From: Natrinema hispanicum
GTDB lineage: Archaea; Halobacteriota; Halobacteria; Halobacteriales; Natrialbaceae
Assembly (NCBI RefSeq): GCF_900111485.1
Contig: NZ_FOIC01000008.1
Span: forward strand, 1 to 64,000
Direction: 5' to 3'
DNA length: 64,000 nucleotides
Position numbers and translations under genes: made by a program. Of the stretch, positions 17,867 to 26,698 are shown piece after piece; within the stretch, counting starts at the first letter, position 1, and the number at the start of each line of letters is the position of its first letter. The notes under the pieces are model-generated. The model had not been told where the DNA came from and searched no databases. It saw only the letters and a list, made by a program, of their open reading frames with translations.

Positions 17867-19507
17867 ATGGACGATCCAACGCGCGTCGAGTGGCGCGAGT
17901 GGGGCCAAGCGGCCTTCGATGAGGCGGCAGCGGCCGATATCCCCGTGTTGCTCTCGCTGACTGCGACGTGGTGTGATCACTGCCACGAGATGGACGCCGA
18001 AACCTACGCGGAGCCTCGCATCGCGGCCAACATCAACGATAGTTTCGTGCCCATCCGGGTCGATGTCGACCGGCAGCCGCGCGTCCGCGACCGATACAAC
18101 ATGGGCGGGTTTCCCTCGACGGTCTTTCTCGCACCCAACGGCGAGGTCCTGACGGGGGCGGGCTATCTCGGCCCCGACGGGATGCGCCAGGTCTTAGATA
18201 GCGTTCGGACGATGTGGCAGACCAAAGGCAGCGGCGCGGCACGCGTTCCGCGGCCGCTGCGAGAGGATAACCCGCCAGCAGGCGAACTGACGCCGGAGAT
18301 CGAACAGGCCATGCTGGGTCAGTTGTCGGAAACGTACGACGAGACCGCCGGCGGCTGGGGCCAGGAGCCGAAGTTTCCACTACCGGACGCCCTCGAGTTC
18401 GCGCTCAAACGCGACCGGGAGATGGCGCTGCGGTCGTACGACGCCGTCAGCGCGAACCTGTTAGACGAGTACGAGGGCGGTTTTTACCGGTTTGCGACCG
18501 ACCGCGACTGGTCGGGGCTGCAACACGAGAAACTCCTCGATTCCAACGGCGCGCTGGTGCGTGCGTTCGCAAACGCCTATCTTCTCACGGGCAAAGACGA
18601 ATACCGCGAGCCTGCCGAGCGCACGATCGACTATCTGACCGCAACGCTCTGGAACGGTGATGCCGACGCCTTCGCGAACAGTCAGGCACCTGGCGAGGAC
18701 GATGCTCACAGCCTCGACGCGACCGACCGAGCGAGCGCCGACGAGCCACCGGTCGACGACGGCGTCTTCGCTGGCCCGAACGCGCTCGCGATCGAAGGCC
18801 TGCTGACCTACTATGCGTACACCGACGACGAGCGCGCCCGCCGATACGCCGAACGCGCACTCGCGACCCTCCGCGAGGACCTGCTCGTCGACGGCGTCGT
18901 TACCCACTCCCTCGAGAACGCGGCGAGCGACGACGGACCCACGTGTCTCCTCACGAATCAGGCCCGTGCGCTGGGTACACTGACGACGGCCGCGAGCACG
19001 ATCGATCCGTCCGTCCTCGCGGACGCAACGGCGATCGCCGACGCGACGATCGACCGCTTGTACGACGAGGACTCGTTCCTCGACGGCCCTGCCGAAGGCG
19101 TCGGCCTACTCGACCGATCCCTGCGACCGCTCGACGCGAACGTTGCGTTCGCCGACGGGCTGCTCGAGCTGGCCGTCCTCAGCGGCGACGATCGCTACCG
19201 CGAACTTGCCCGCGAGACGCTCGAGGCTTTTGCAGGGGCCAGCGACCGCTTTGGCGTCCAGATCGCACGCTACGCGACCGCAGCCGCCCGGCTGCTCGAG
19301 GGGCCGCTCGTGCTCCGCGTCGCCGCCGACCCCGGCTCGGATCTGCACCGGGCGGCACTCCGACTCGCGGACCACGAGAAGGTGGTCGTTCCCGACGCCG
19401 ACGGGCTCGAGGCGGGAACGGCACGGGCCGAACGGGGCGACCGTGTGTCTGAGCCTGCCGAAACCCCAGCGGAGTTGAGCGAGCGCGTCCAGACGATCCT
19501 CGACTGA
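17867..19507 (+). CDS. Thioredoxin-domain DUF255 protein (YyaL/SSP411-like)
   Basis: 546-residue cytoplasmic protein. Residues 1-120 form the DUF255 thioredoxin-like domain with the redox-type motif WCDHC at about 42-46 and YNMGGFPSTVFL with the cis-proline. The remainder is an alpha/alpha barrel of the kind seen in N-acylglucosamine 2-epimerases (QEPKFPLPDALEF, YEGGFYRFATDRDW, GPNALAIEGLLTYY). It resembles YyaL/SSP411 but is shorter than the ~650-700 residues usual in that family, mainly in the C-terminal half. Function is unknown in archaea. The ATG at 17867 starts MDDPTRVEWREWG. Confidence 0.85.
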   Translation: MDDPTRVEWREWGQAAFDEAAAADIPVLLSLTATWCDHCHEMDAETYAEPRIAANINDSFVPIRVDVDRQPRVRDRYNMGGFPSTVFLAPNGEVLTGAGYLGPDGMRQVLDSVRTMWQTKGSGAARVPRPLREDNPPAGELTPEIEQAMLGQLSETYDETAGGWGQEPKFPLPDALEFALKRDREMALRSYDAVSANLLDEYEGGFYRFATDRDWSGLQHEKLLDSNGALVRAFANAYLLTGKDEYREPAERTIDYLTATLWNGDADAFANSQAPGEDDAHSLDATDRASADEPPVDDGVFAGPNALAIEGLLTYYAYTDDERARRYAERALATLREDLLVDGVVTHSLENAASDDGPTCLLTNQARALGTLTTAASTIDPSVLADATAIADATIDRLYDEDSFLDGPAEGVGLLDRSLRPLDANVAFADGLLELAVLSGDDRYRELARETLEAFAGASDRFGVQIARYATAAARLLEGPLVLRVAADPGSDLHRAALRLADHEKVVVPDADGLEAGTARAERGDRVSEPAETPAELSERVQTILD

Positions 19508-19688
19508 GAGGACTGCGACCACTGTGTACCGGGGCACCCGCATGACGGGTCGCGGGTGCGCCGGCACTGACTGTGGGGAGTCCGTATGCGACCGTCTTTG
19601 GCAGCTAGTTCGGCTCGTCTCAGTCGGTGCTGTCATCTATTTAAAACTAGCCTAGCGTTTATGCCCTTTCGATAGGTTCGTGTTTAAT

Positions 19689-20492
19689 ATGGCCACTCTT
19701 AGAGACCTCGGGCTTTCCGAGTACGAAGCGCGGGCTTATCGATCGCTGCTCACCACCGGCCCCACAACGGCAAAGGAGTTGTCGCGGGCCAGCGACGTGC
19801 CGATGGGACGGATCTACGACGTGCTCAATAGCATCGAACAGTACAATCTGGTCCGTAGCCAGGCTGCGAGTCGGCCAAAGAAATACGTCGCCGTCGAGCC
19901 CTCGACGGCGCTCGATCGACTCCTCGAAGACAAGAAACGCGAACTCGAGGAAGAGGCCGAACAGTACGAATCGATCGTCGACGACCTCTCCGACGAACTC
20001 GACGCAGCCGAGCCGGTCGACGAACAGTTCTGGACCGCTGCCGTCGGTCCCGAGGAGACGCGAGATCTGCTCTTAGAGCGGCTCGCAGCGGCCGACAACG
20101 ACATCGTGATGGTATCGGCACATCCCTCCCCACAGTGGAACATCGAGGCCGTCAGCGAAGCGGTCAACGCACAACTCGAGGACGCACTCGATAGGGGTGT
20201 CTCGATCGATCTCCTGATGACCCGCGACATGGTCGCCTCCCTCTCCGAAGCGGTCGGCCGCCGCTACCGGGAAACCTTACAGCAACGGGAGGCGTTCAAC
20301 GTCCGGACCCACGACGATCTCACGGGCTCGTTCAACATCATCGACGGCGTCGAGGTCTGCATTCAGGTGCCGAACCCGCTGTCTTCGGGCGAGGCCTTCG
20401 GTATGATCGACCTCAAAGATCCGGAGTTCGCCGCGAACGTCCACGCGGAGTTCGTCCCGCGGTGGGAAGCGGCGGAGCCCCTCGAGTTCTAG
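19689..20492 (+). CDS. TrmB family transcriptional regulator
   Basis: 267-residue regulator. The N-terminal winged helix ([15 protein letters not shown], then [19 protein letters not shown]) binds DNA. A coiled-coil linker spans about residues 75-110 and a C-terminal sugar-binding-like TrmB/PLD-like domain follows. TrmB proteins sense sugars or other metabolites and act as repressors or activators. A GTG at 19680 lies in frame, but the ATG at 19689 gives [17 protein letters not shown], the common start. TATA-like elements lie at about 19641 and 19657; the second fits a leaderless transcript. It overlaps mptA by 4 bp at the 3' ends (convergent). Confidence 0.9.
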   Translation: MATLRDLGLSEYEARAYRSLLTTGPTTAKELSRASDVPMGRIYDVLNSIEQYNLVRSQAASRPKKYVAVEPSTALDRLLEDKKRELEEEAEQYESIVDDLSDELDAAEPVDEQFWTAAVGPEETRDLLLERLAAADNDIVMVSAHPSPQWNIEAVSEAVNAQLEDALDRGVSIDLLMTRDMVASLSEAVGRRYRETLQQREAFNVRTHDDLTGSFNIIDGVEVCIQVPNPLSSGEAFGMIDLKDPEFAANVHAEFVPRWEAAEPLEF

Positions 20493-21415
20493 TCGCTGAT
20501 CTCTTCGCGCAGCGTCCCCAGCTCGACGACGCGCTCGGCGTGGGCGTTGTGCTGGTGGATCGACTCGTCGTTGGACTGGGCCATCGTGATCACCGCGTCG
20601 TCTGGCAGGTGGTCGAACTCGTCGACGACGCCTTCCGCCATCGCACGCACGCAGTCCTCGACGAACTTCGCGTCGGCGTGGGCCTCGTAGGTCATGTGAT
20701 CCTCGTCGGGTCGCTTCGCGAGGTTGTAGATCCGCGCGCTCATCGAGTCCCGCGCGATGTCGATGACGTCATTGAGATCGACTTCAGGGTCGCCACCCGC
20801 CTCGACGGTCAGCGTGGCGTGGCCCCGCTGAGAGTGGCCCGGCTGTGGCACTTCCGCTAAGAATTCGGTGATCGTTTCTTCTTCGACACCGAGGTCCTCG
20901 AGCGTCTGTTTCGCGCGGGCGGCGGACATCCCCTGTGAGCAGGGACAGACGGTCATCCCGGTGACCTGCGCGCCGATTTCCTCGCGGGTCCCTTCCTCCG
21001 TCGCCGTCGCCGAGGCCACGATATCGACCATGTGTTGGGTCTCGCGGTCGCTTGCCGGCGTCTGCTCGCGGCGCATGAACTCGGCTTCCATCGAGACTTC
21101 CGCTCGGGAGGTATAGTCGTGTTTCTCGAGCAGCCGTTCGGCGGCCTCACCGCAGACTTCCTCGACCCCGTAGGCCTCCTCGCGAGTCGCGTCCTCCAAG
21201 ATTTCGTCGATGACCTCCATGTTGCGGCTCATGTCCGCACCCTTGCGCCAGGCGGGGAGGTCGACGAAGACCTCGAACTCGGCGGTGAGGACGATCGGCC
21301 GTTTGTCCTCGCGGGCGATCTTGACGAGCTTGTCGACGCCGGTGACACCGACCTGGCTCAAACCGACGGTCACGTCGGGCGACGTCGCCTGCACGTCCGG
21401 CAACTGATGACTCAT
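20489..21415 (-). CDS. mptA: GTP cyclohydrolase MptA (type IB)
   Basis: 308-residue GCYH-IB enzyme that opens GTP to 7,8-dihydroneopterin 2',3'-cyclic phosphate, the first step of archaeal pterin (H4MPT or folate) synthesis. Recognisable segments are [13 protein letters not shown] at the N-terminus, [10 protein letters not shown] with the catalytic/metal-binding cysteine at about 156, [15 protein letters not shown], and [15 protein letters not shown] at the C-terminus. I use the ATG at 21415 ([11 protein letters not shown]); another in-frame ATG lies at 21424. Its promoter region faces the four-copy repeat block upstream. Confidence 0.93.
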   Translation of the reverse strand: MSHQLPDVQATSPDVTVGLSQVGVTGVDKLVKIAREDKRPIVLTAEFEVFVDLPAWRKGADMSRNMEVIDEILEDATREEAYGVEEVCGEAAERLLEKHDYTSRAEVSMEAEFMRREQTPASDRETQHMVDIVASATATEEGTREEIGAQVTGMTVCPCSQGMSAARAKQTLEDLGVEEETITEFLAEVPQPGHSQRGHATLTVEAGGDPEVDLNDVIDIARDSMSARIYNLAKRPDEDHMTYEAHADAKFVEDCVRAMAEGVVDEFDHLPDDAVITMAQSNDESIHQHNAHAERVVELGTLREEISD

Positions 21416-21504
21416 TGGCAGCATTCAGGGGAGCGGCCGATTCAAGCTTTCGGAACCGGGAGTATTACTGTGGGGCGTCTCGGCACTGGCTCGAGCCGTC
21501 GATT

Positions 21505-21543
21505 CTTTAAGTACCTCTGGTCACAAGGTAGAGCTATGACGGG
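21505..21543 (+). promoter_or_regulatory. Promoter-like repeat, copy 1 of 4
   Basis: 39-bp repeat. It contains CTTTAAG (TATA-like), then TCTGGTCACAAGG, then an ATG at 21536 and ACGGG. TATA-to-ATG spacing is about 30 nt, which fits a leaderless start. The tiny frame from 21536 reads 15 residues to a TAG (MTGDRRVSN...). This copy has GTAGA where the others read GTGAA, so the TCAC/GTGA symmetry is imperfect. Confidence 0.65.
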
Positions 21544-21636
21544 AGATCGTCGCGTCTCGAATTCTCACACCGCCGAGCGGTAGGTGTGTCCGTGTCTCGA
21601 GTAGCTGAGAACGATGCAGGTTCGGCGCTCGTCTTC

Positions 21637-21675
21637 CTTTAAGTGCTTCTGGTCACAAGGTGAAGATATGACGGG
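21637..21675 (+). promoter_or_regulatory. Promoter-like repeat, copy 2 of 4
   Basis: Same 39-bp unit, exactly 132 bp after copy 1. Here TCACAAGGTGA is a perfect inverted repeat lying between the TATA-like CTTTAAG and an ATG at 21668. The tiny frame reads MTGRRPFS then stop. The 93 bp between copies 1 and 2 do not resemble those between copies 2 and 3. Confidence 0.65.
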
Positions 21676-21768
21676 AAGACGGCCGTTCTCCTGACTGCTG
21701 GTTCGGTAGTGACGATGTCGTTTCGTTCACGGTCGTCATCGTGACGTGTCTACCCACGCCCGCTGGTT

Positions 21769-21807
21769 CTTTAAGTGCCTCTGGTCATAAGGTGAAGCTA
21801 CGAAGGG
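21769..21807 (+). promoter_or_regulatory. Promoter-like repeat, copy 3 of 4
   Basis: Exactly 132 bp after copy 2. The symmetric part is TCATAAGGTGA (one change). The ATG of copies 1 and 2 is ACG here (CTACGAAGGG). It lies 49 bp before the nucleotidyltransferase ATG at 21856 and is the natural promoter candidate for that gene. Confidence 0.65.
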
Positions 21808-21855
21808 CATTTGGAACCCGGTCTTCTCTCGTCTTCCGCGCCTCGAGCCACAGCT

Positions 21856-22776
21856 ATGGCCGCTGTCCCCGAACACGTCCACGAGACCGTCGCCGACCAC
21901 TTGATGGCGATCGAACGCGAGTACGATGTCGCGGTCCCGCTGGCGGTCGCCCGCGGGAGCCACGCCTGGGGTGGGGCGAGTCCCGACAGCGACTACGACG
22001 TCGGCTTCGTCTTCGTGTCGACCGATCTGCGTCGGTACGCCCATCTCGAGGGCGCTCCCGAGACCATCGTCGACGATCGCGGCGCGTTCGAGTACCAGGG
22101 CTGGGACGTGCGGACGTTCGCCCGATTGCTCGCCGACTCGAACGAAGGCGCGATCGATCTGTTGCGTAGTCCGATCCGCTATCGGGCCGCATACGAGCCT
22201 GCCGACCTCGCCGCCTACATCGAACAGACGTACAATCCGATCGACCTCTATCACACCTGGCGCGGGATCGCGACGAGCAACTATCGCAAGTACATCTCGC
22301 ATCACTTGGTCCGCAGTGATGACGAACTCTTTCCGATCATCGAGGCAGCCGACGAGACGTACATCGTCGAGACCGACGACGGCACGATGACGGTGTCGGC
22401 CGACGATGAGCGATTTCAGGAGACACAAACGAAGCCCACGGTCAAGCGAAACCTGACGATCCACCGCGCGGCCATGGCCGCCCGCTATCTCAAAGCGACC
22501 GGCGAGCACGGCACACACGATCTGCCGGCGCTGGCGTTCGAGACGTTCCTCCGCGAGCAGGCACCTGTGGTTTTCGACGCTGAGCGGATCGAGCGCGCCC
22601 GCGAGTTACTCGAGCGAAAACGGGCCGGCGAGGGAGACGCCACGATCGGTGATGCTGTCGGCCGCGCGTTTGCACACCCACCGAAACGGATCGATCCCGA
22701 CGTGCATGCACGGGCTGGTCCCGACCCTGCGCGACTGAATGGGTTCGTCGACGAGCTGATCGCTGCGGTCCAGTAG
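21856..22776 (+). CDS. Predicted nucleotidyltransferase (COG3541/RlaP-like)
   Basis: 306-residue protein of the DNA polymerase beta superfamily. Residues 31-52 hold the minimal nucleotidyltransferase signature RGSHAWGGASPDSDYDVGF, with GS at 34-35 and metal-binding D46 and D48. Downstream segments (EGAIDLLRSPIRYR, YRKYISHHL) fit the COG3541 group, where some members act in RNA repair. Substrate unknown. The frame is open to 21811 (TTG), but the ATG at 21856 fits the family. It is flanked by copies 3 and 4 of a promoter-like repeat and shares CGAGCCACAGC just after each, suggesting a duplicated regulatory region. Confidence 0.82.
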   Translation: MAAVPEHVHETVADHLMAIEREYDVAVPLAVARGSHAWGGASPDSDYDVGFVFVSTDLRRYAHLEGAPETIVDDRGAFEYQGWDVRTFARLLADSNEGAIDLLRSPIRYRAAYEPADLAAYIEQTYNPIDLYHTWRGIATSNYRKYISHHLVRSDDELFPIIEAADETYIVETDDGTMTVSADDERFQETQTKPTVKRNLTIHRAAMAARYLKATGEHGTHDLPALAFETFLREQAPVVFDAERIERARELLERKRAGEGDATIGDAVGRAFAHPPKRIDPDVHARAGPDPARLNGFVDELIAAVQ

Positions 22777-22795
22777 TCCGTCGGTCCCGTCCGTC

Positions 22796-22834
22796 CTTTA
22801 AGTGGTTCTGGTCACAAGGTGAAGCTACGAAGGG
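22796..22834 (+). promoter_or_regulatory. Promoter-like repeat, copy 4 of 4
   Basis: The same 39-bp unit, with a perfect TCACAAGGTGA, 19 bp after the nucleotidyltransferase stop and about 150 bp before the epsilon-like gene at 22986. As in copy 3, ATG is replaced by ACG and CGAGCCACAGC follows about 30 bp later. Confidence 0.65.
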
Positions 22835-22985
22835 CTTTTCGCGGACCGTTCGTCTCGAGACACGAGCCACAGCACCGGTCGTTGTCCCCGTCCGAACTCG
22901 ATTTGTTAGCAACCTTGTCAGTCGAATTGACACGCCACACGTGCGGAGCGAGCCTTTTTCACGCTCCCCCTCCGAGCGACAGGTG

Positions 22986-23750
22986 ATGCACGACGACGGT
23001 GCCGATCCTGGTCGCTCCCACGTGGCGGGTGGGACCAGCACGGACGGCGTCGAGTACGATTTCGATCGTGAGCGACGCCTCGAGACCCGGCCCGGTTCCG
23101 GGGCGCTCTCGCGGGCGGCGGTCCAGCGCGATTCGACGGTTCGCCAGTGGGGCGTCGTCACGCCGAGTGCGACCGTCATCGGCCGCGCCGACTCGCCCGA
23201 TGCGGACCTTCCCGAGAGCGTCCGCCGTCTCCACGACGAACAGCACGCGGCGACGCCGGGCTACAGCGAGCGCGCCCATCGCCTCGATCGGCTGCGAACC
23301 ACGCAGGCGCTATGTAACGCCCTCGAGGTGACGCCGTGGCAGCGCGATCTCGCGCTGGGCGTCATGGACGAGATCGATCTCACCGAGTTCGGCAGCCAGC
23401 GGGCGATCGAGAAGGTCGCGCTCGTGGTGATCCGCCACGTCGTCGACGTCGACCGCCAGCAGTACTTCGGGCTCGACGATATCGACGCACAAGCGCTGTC
23501 TGCCGACCGGATGGAAGAGCTGTTCGCCCAGTATCGGGCCCACGACATCACCGACGAGGAGTCGTTCAAGCGCCTCGCGGCCGAGTACGGACTGGATACG
23601 ACGAGCCTGAATCGCTTGCGTCGCGTCCTGAAGTCGCAACTCGACGACGAGCTCCCGGCCTACGGTCGCAACCCCTACCGCGATCCGAACCTGCCTGACG
23701 TGACCGATCAAGACACTGCCGACGCAACCGTCTCCGGAACGGAACGCTGA
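22986..23750 (+). CDS. Probable haloarchaeal RNA polymerase subunit epsilon
   Basis: 254-residue soluble protein. The N-terminal third is acidic and low in complexity. The conserved part starts TVRQWGVVTPSATVIGRAD and continues LDRLRTTQALCNALEVTPWQRDLALGVMDEIDLTEFGSQRAIEKVALVVIRHVVD in short blocks. I recognise this as the haloarchaeal protein annotated as DNA-directed RNA polymerase subunit epsilon; the region also resembles a cyclin-like repeat of TFB. I use the ATG at 22986, five bases after an AGGTG ribosome-binding-like sequence, over an in-frame GTG at 22941. The name rests on memory of the family, not on a search. Confidence 0.55.
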   Translation: MHDDGADPGRSHVAGGTSTDGVEYDFDRERRLETRPGSGALSRAAVQRDSTVRQWGVVTPSATVIGRADSPDADLPESVRRLHDEQHAATPGYSERAHRLDRLRTTQALCNALEVTPWQRDLALGVMDEIDLTEFGSQRAIEKVALVVIRHVVDVDRQQYFGLDDIDAQALSADRMEELFAQYRAHDITDEESFKRLAAEYGLDTTSLNRLRRVLKSQLDDELPAYGRNPYRDPNLPDVTDQDTADATVSGTER

Positions 23751-23777
23751 CCTGCCAGTTGCCGGTGAGAGACGCTT

Positions 23778-23829
23778 CTATCGTAGCCACTGAAAGTCAG
23801 TGTGTAAATCGTTTCAGTGGCTACGATAG
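23778..23829. repeat. 18-bp perfect inverted repeat
   Basis: CTATCGTAGCCACTGAAA at 23778-23795 is exactly reverse-complemented at 23812-23829, with a 16-base loop. It follows the epsilon-like gene by 28 bp and sits between convergent genes, so it could end transcription from both sides. The long AT/GC-mixed stem without a T-run is also typical of a mobile-element end pair or a very small MITE. Confidence 0.85.
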
Positions 23830-23907
23830 TGTCCCGTCCCGAGTCCGTCGCTGCGTGCCAATCGAACGCGGGTCGGCACCTCGCGTGACTTGCCCGATCG
23901 GGAGTGA

Positions 23908-24744
23908 CTACTCGAGCTTGTCGAGCCCGTCGAGGAAGTTCGCCTGTGGGCCGACGAGCGTGACGGAGTCGTCCGCGAGCGAGATCGAGACCGTCGCCGG
24001 CGGCTCGAGGCGTTGTCGGTTGCGTCCGTCGCTGATCGCGTAGGCGGTGTCGGTGCCGGAGACCGTGAGCGTGAGTTCACTATCGGGTTCGACCACTAAC
24101 GGCGGCATCGACTCGGTCGCCGCCATCTGCGTGACGACGAGTACGTCGGCCGACGGATGAACGAGCGGGCCGCCTTCGCTCAGGTTGTAGGCCGTCGAGC
24201 CCGTCGGCGTGGCGATGAGAACGCCGTCGGCGTGGCTCTCAGCATACTGCTGGCCGTCGACGCAGATCTCGATGGTTGCACCACCACCGTGGCCCCGCCG
24301 GGGACCGTGGACGACTACCTCGTTGAGCGCGGGGTCGAGCGTCCACTCTGTGTCGACGCCCGTCGCCTGCAGCCGCGCCAGTTCGCGTCCCTCGACGGTG
24401 CCCGTCTCCTCGAGGTCGGCGACGAGGTCGGTGACGACAGCGAGTGCGTCGTCGGGGGCGACGGCGTTGAGAAAGCCGACTTCGCCCAGATTGACGCCGA
24501 GAATCGGCGTGGGGCCGACTTCACGGGCGACGAACAGCAGCGTTCCGTCGCCGCCGATACTCACGACGAGATCGCGCCCCGCCATCGCGGCGACCGGGAC
24601 GGCGGTCGCGTCGACCGCCTCGCCAGTGAGCTCGTCGACGACGACGCGTGCGCCCTCGCGCTCTATGGTCTCGACGAGGGTCGCGGCGAGTGCCTGTGCT
24701 CGTTCGTTGTTCCGTTGAGCCACGATTCCGACGGCGACGTCCAT
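23908..24744 (-). CDS. nadK: NAD kinase
   Basis: 278-residue NAD(P)+ kinase that phosphorylates NAD to NADP. GGDGT is at residues 64-68, the conserved NE is in LNEVVVHG, and the TPTGSTAYNLSEGGPLVHP block with the Ser/Gly-rich NAD-binding loop is near 175. The length is standard. It begins at the ATG at 24744 (MDVAVGIVAQRNNERA). The C-terminus faces the inverted repeat at 23778. Confidence 0.95.
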   Translation of the reverse strand: MDVAVGIVAQRNNERAQALAATLVETIEREGARVVVDELTGEAVDATAVPVAAMAGRDLVVSIGGDGTLLFVAREVGPTPILGVNLGEVGFLNAVAPDDALAVVTDLVADLEETGTVEGRELARLQATGVDTEWTLDPALNEVVVHGPRRGHGGGATIEICVDGQQYAESHADGVLIATPTGSTAYNLSEGGPLVHPSADVLVVTQMAATESMPPLVVEPDSELTLTVSGTDTAYAISDGRNRQRLEPPATVSISLADDSVTLVGPQANFLDGLDKLE

Positions 24745-25458
24745 CGTCGGCGGCTTCCCGCCCCGTGGTCAAAAAGCCACGCTTGTCTTGCTGCGGTCCC
24801 AAGCCCGCCAGCCAACTCGCAGTCGTCGATGTCGATCCGATCGAGATGGCACACAGCCTGGGTCGATCCGCACCGAACTCCCGACACTCATCGAGGCGGT
24901 CAGTGTCTCGTGGCTCGTGTTGGAGTCGATCGTTCCTGTCGGACACCAGTCCGTGAGGGCTCGATCACGTCTCGATGCCTGCTGCCGCAGGCGACAGCAT
25001 CTCGAGTTCGATCGATCCGTTCCCTGGGTTATCCGAGAGGGTGTCGTTGCTCGAGCTGATGGACGTGGATCGGGCGAACCGGCGGAACGAAATCTATGAT
25101 TTCACCTGCGGTTTGAAGAATGTGGGCGTTACCACGTTGCGAACGAGCGAAGCCACAGCGGCGAGTCGTACGCCTTGTGGGATGGTATCATCGCGTATCT
25201 CATCGATGCCCTCGTCTTCAACTACGCTCAGTCGGACGACTTCCCCGAGACCAGACTGGCAGTCGAAAGCCAGCAGCTCCGCGATGCGAACCACTCTCGA
25301 GAGCACTCTCGAGACGTCTCGGTTCACCAGCAGGTGAACCTGTGTTCCCATCACTTTCCGGGGCAGTGAACTGTTACGGCGACGGCTGACCGAGTAACAG
25401 CGAGTTAGGGTGTCGTTTGGTGTCCATACTTTTGCGGGTACGGACGCCATACCTCCGC
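24745..25458. other. 714-bp stretch with only decayed coding traces
   Basis: No intact gene is supported. A plus-strand frame from about 25098 to 25290 reads protein-like (FEECGRYHVANERSHSGES followed by YALWDGIIAYLIDALVFN) but has no start codon and a stop just before it, so it may be a remnant of a haloarchaeal gene. The rest is arginine-rich antisense-like sequence in every frame. Confidence 0.35.
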
Positions 25459-25698
25459 ATGGCCCAACGGACGACCGCCGACGAAACACTGCCACGAGAC
25501 GAACTTGCCGCCTACCTTCGGGACCTCGCGGCGGAGTTCGAGCGGGGCGACGAGCAAATCACCGTTCCCGTCGGGAACAAGAACGTCACGCTGATGCCGC
25601 CGGAGACGCTCGATGTGTCGGTCGAAGTGGTCGAACGGTCGTCGATGCTGCGAGGGGACCGCGAGACGGTTGACATCGAACTGAGCTGGAAACGGTAA
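25459..25698 (+). CDS. Amphi-Trp domain-containing protein
   Basis: 79-residue acidic protein. The core EQITVPVGNKNVTLMPPETLDVSVEVVERS-type strand pattern and the C-terminal VDIELSWKR with its tryptophan match the small amphi-Trp domain family found widely in haloarchaea; function unknown. I use the ATG at 25459 (MAQRTTADETLPRDELAAYLRDL). The next gene starts one base after its stop region (25700), so the two form an operon. Confidence 0.82.
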   Translation: MAQRTTADETLPRDELAAYLRDLAAEFERGDEQITVPVGNKNVTLMPPETLDVSVEVVERSSMLRGDRETVDIELSWKR

Positions 25699-25699
25699 T

Positions 25700-26062
25700 A
25701 TGGCTGTTGTCGACTCGATCCTCATCTTCGTCCTGAGTCTGCTCGTGGGAACGGTCGGCATCCTCGCGGGCGTGCGACTGGTGATAGACAGGGATGCGGG
25801 CTTTGCGAACGCAGCCGTGACTGCACTGATCGGCGCGATCGCGTGGGCGATCACGAGTTTCTTCGTCGGCTGGGTCCCGATTCTGGGTGTGTTGTTGATG
25901 CTTGCCGTCTGGGTCGGCGTGATCAACTGGCGCTACCCCGGCGGCTGGGGTGCTGCCGTCGCGATCGGCTTCGTCGCCTGGATCGTCGCGGTCGGGATCG
26001 TCTACGCGTTCGCGGTGATCGGCTTTGTCACGCCCGATGCGCTCGGAATCCCGGGTGTGTGA
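25700..26062 (+). CDS. Small four-TM membrane protein
   Basis: 120-residue hydrophobic protein with about four membrane segments (residues 5-27, 37-60, 62-78, 85-110). No catalytic or binding motif is visible. It begins at the ATG directly after the amphi-Trp gene stop and is probably cotranscribed with it. I do not recognise a named family beyond a generic haloarchaeal membrane protein. Confidence 0.75.
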   Translation: MAVVDSILIFVLSLLVGTVGILAGVRLVIDRDAGFANAAVTALIGAIAWAITSFFVGWVPILGVLLMLAVWVGVINWRYPGGWGAAVAIGFVAWIVAVGIVYAFAVIGFVTPDALGIPGV

Positions 26063-26149
26063 AACGATCGGGTGGCCTGCGCGTTCCCACCGCCGAAGAT
26101 GGAGGGAAACCCCTTTTTCCGTCGGCGCGAGAGGACAGTCTAGACAGCG

Positions 26150-26584
26150 ATGTACGAGACGATTCTGTTCCCGACTGACGGCAGCGAGCACGCGGCGACC
26201 GTCGCGGATCACGCGATCGATATCGCGGCCACACGAGACGCCACTCTGCACATCCTCTCGGTCGTCGACGACCGTGCCTTCCTCGTCCTTGACGACGACC
26301 GCGTCGAGCGCGTCCGCGAGGACCTCGCGGCGACCGCCCGCGAAGCAATCGACAACGCCGTGACCCGCGCCACCGAACACGACATCGAGACAGAGACGGC
26401 AGTCGAGACGGGCAACCCGGCCGAGTGTATCGTCGACTACGCCGCGGACGTCGATGCCGACCTGATCGTTATGGGAACCAGCGGCGACGAGTACGAACGC
26501 AACGTCGTTGGCAGCGTCTCACAGCGCGTCGTCCGCGAAGCGCCCGTTCCCGTCACCACCGTCGGCCCCGACGTCGAGAACTGA
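26150..26584 (+). CDS. Universal stress protein (UspA family)
   Basis: 144-residue UspA-fold protein. It begins MYETILFPTDGSEHA, the usual first strand and helix, and has the ATP-binding signature GxxGx9GS in the form LIVMGTSGDEYERNVVGSVSQRVVREAPVPV at the C-terminus, split here as MGTSGDEYE and GSVSQRVV. ATP binding is inferred. It is a single-domain member and is transcribed alone. Confidence 0.93.
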   Translation: MYETILFPTDGSEHAATVADHAIDIAATRDATLHILSVVDDRAFLVLDDDRVERVREDLAATAREAIDNAVTRATEHDIETETAVETGNPAECIVDYAADVDADLIVMGTSGDEYERNVVGSVSQRVVREAPVPVTTVGPDVEN

Positions 26585-26698
26585 TTCGGGGCCGCCCGAC
26601 GAGCCGGGGTCACGCTTGCCTCACACCCGATCGCCGACGTGACGAGCCGTTTGCCGTTGCCCGCTTTTCGACGGATCGGCTCGGTACACCAGTTTGAT

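Noticed and set aside
25094-25495. 133-codon minus-strand frame in the gap before the amphi-Trp gene
   Set aside because: It overlaps the amphi-Trp start and has no recognisable pattern; the opposite frame looks more protein-like but is broken.
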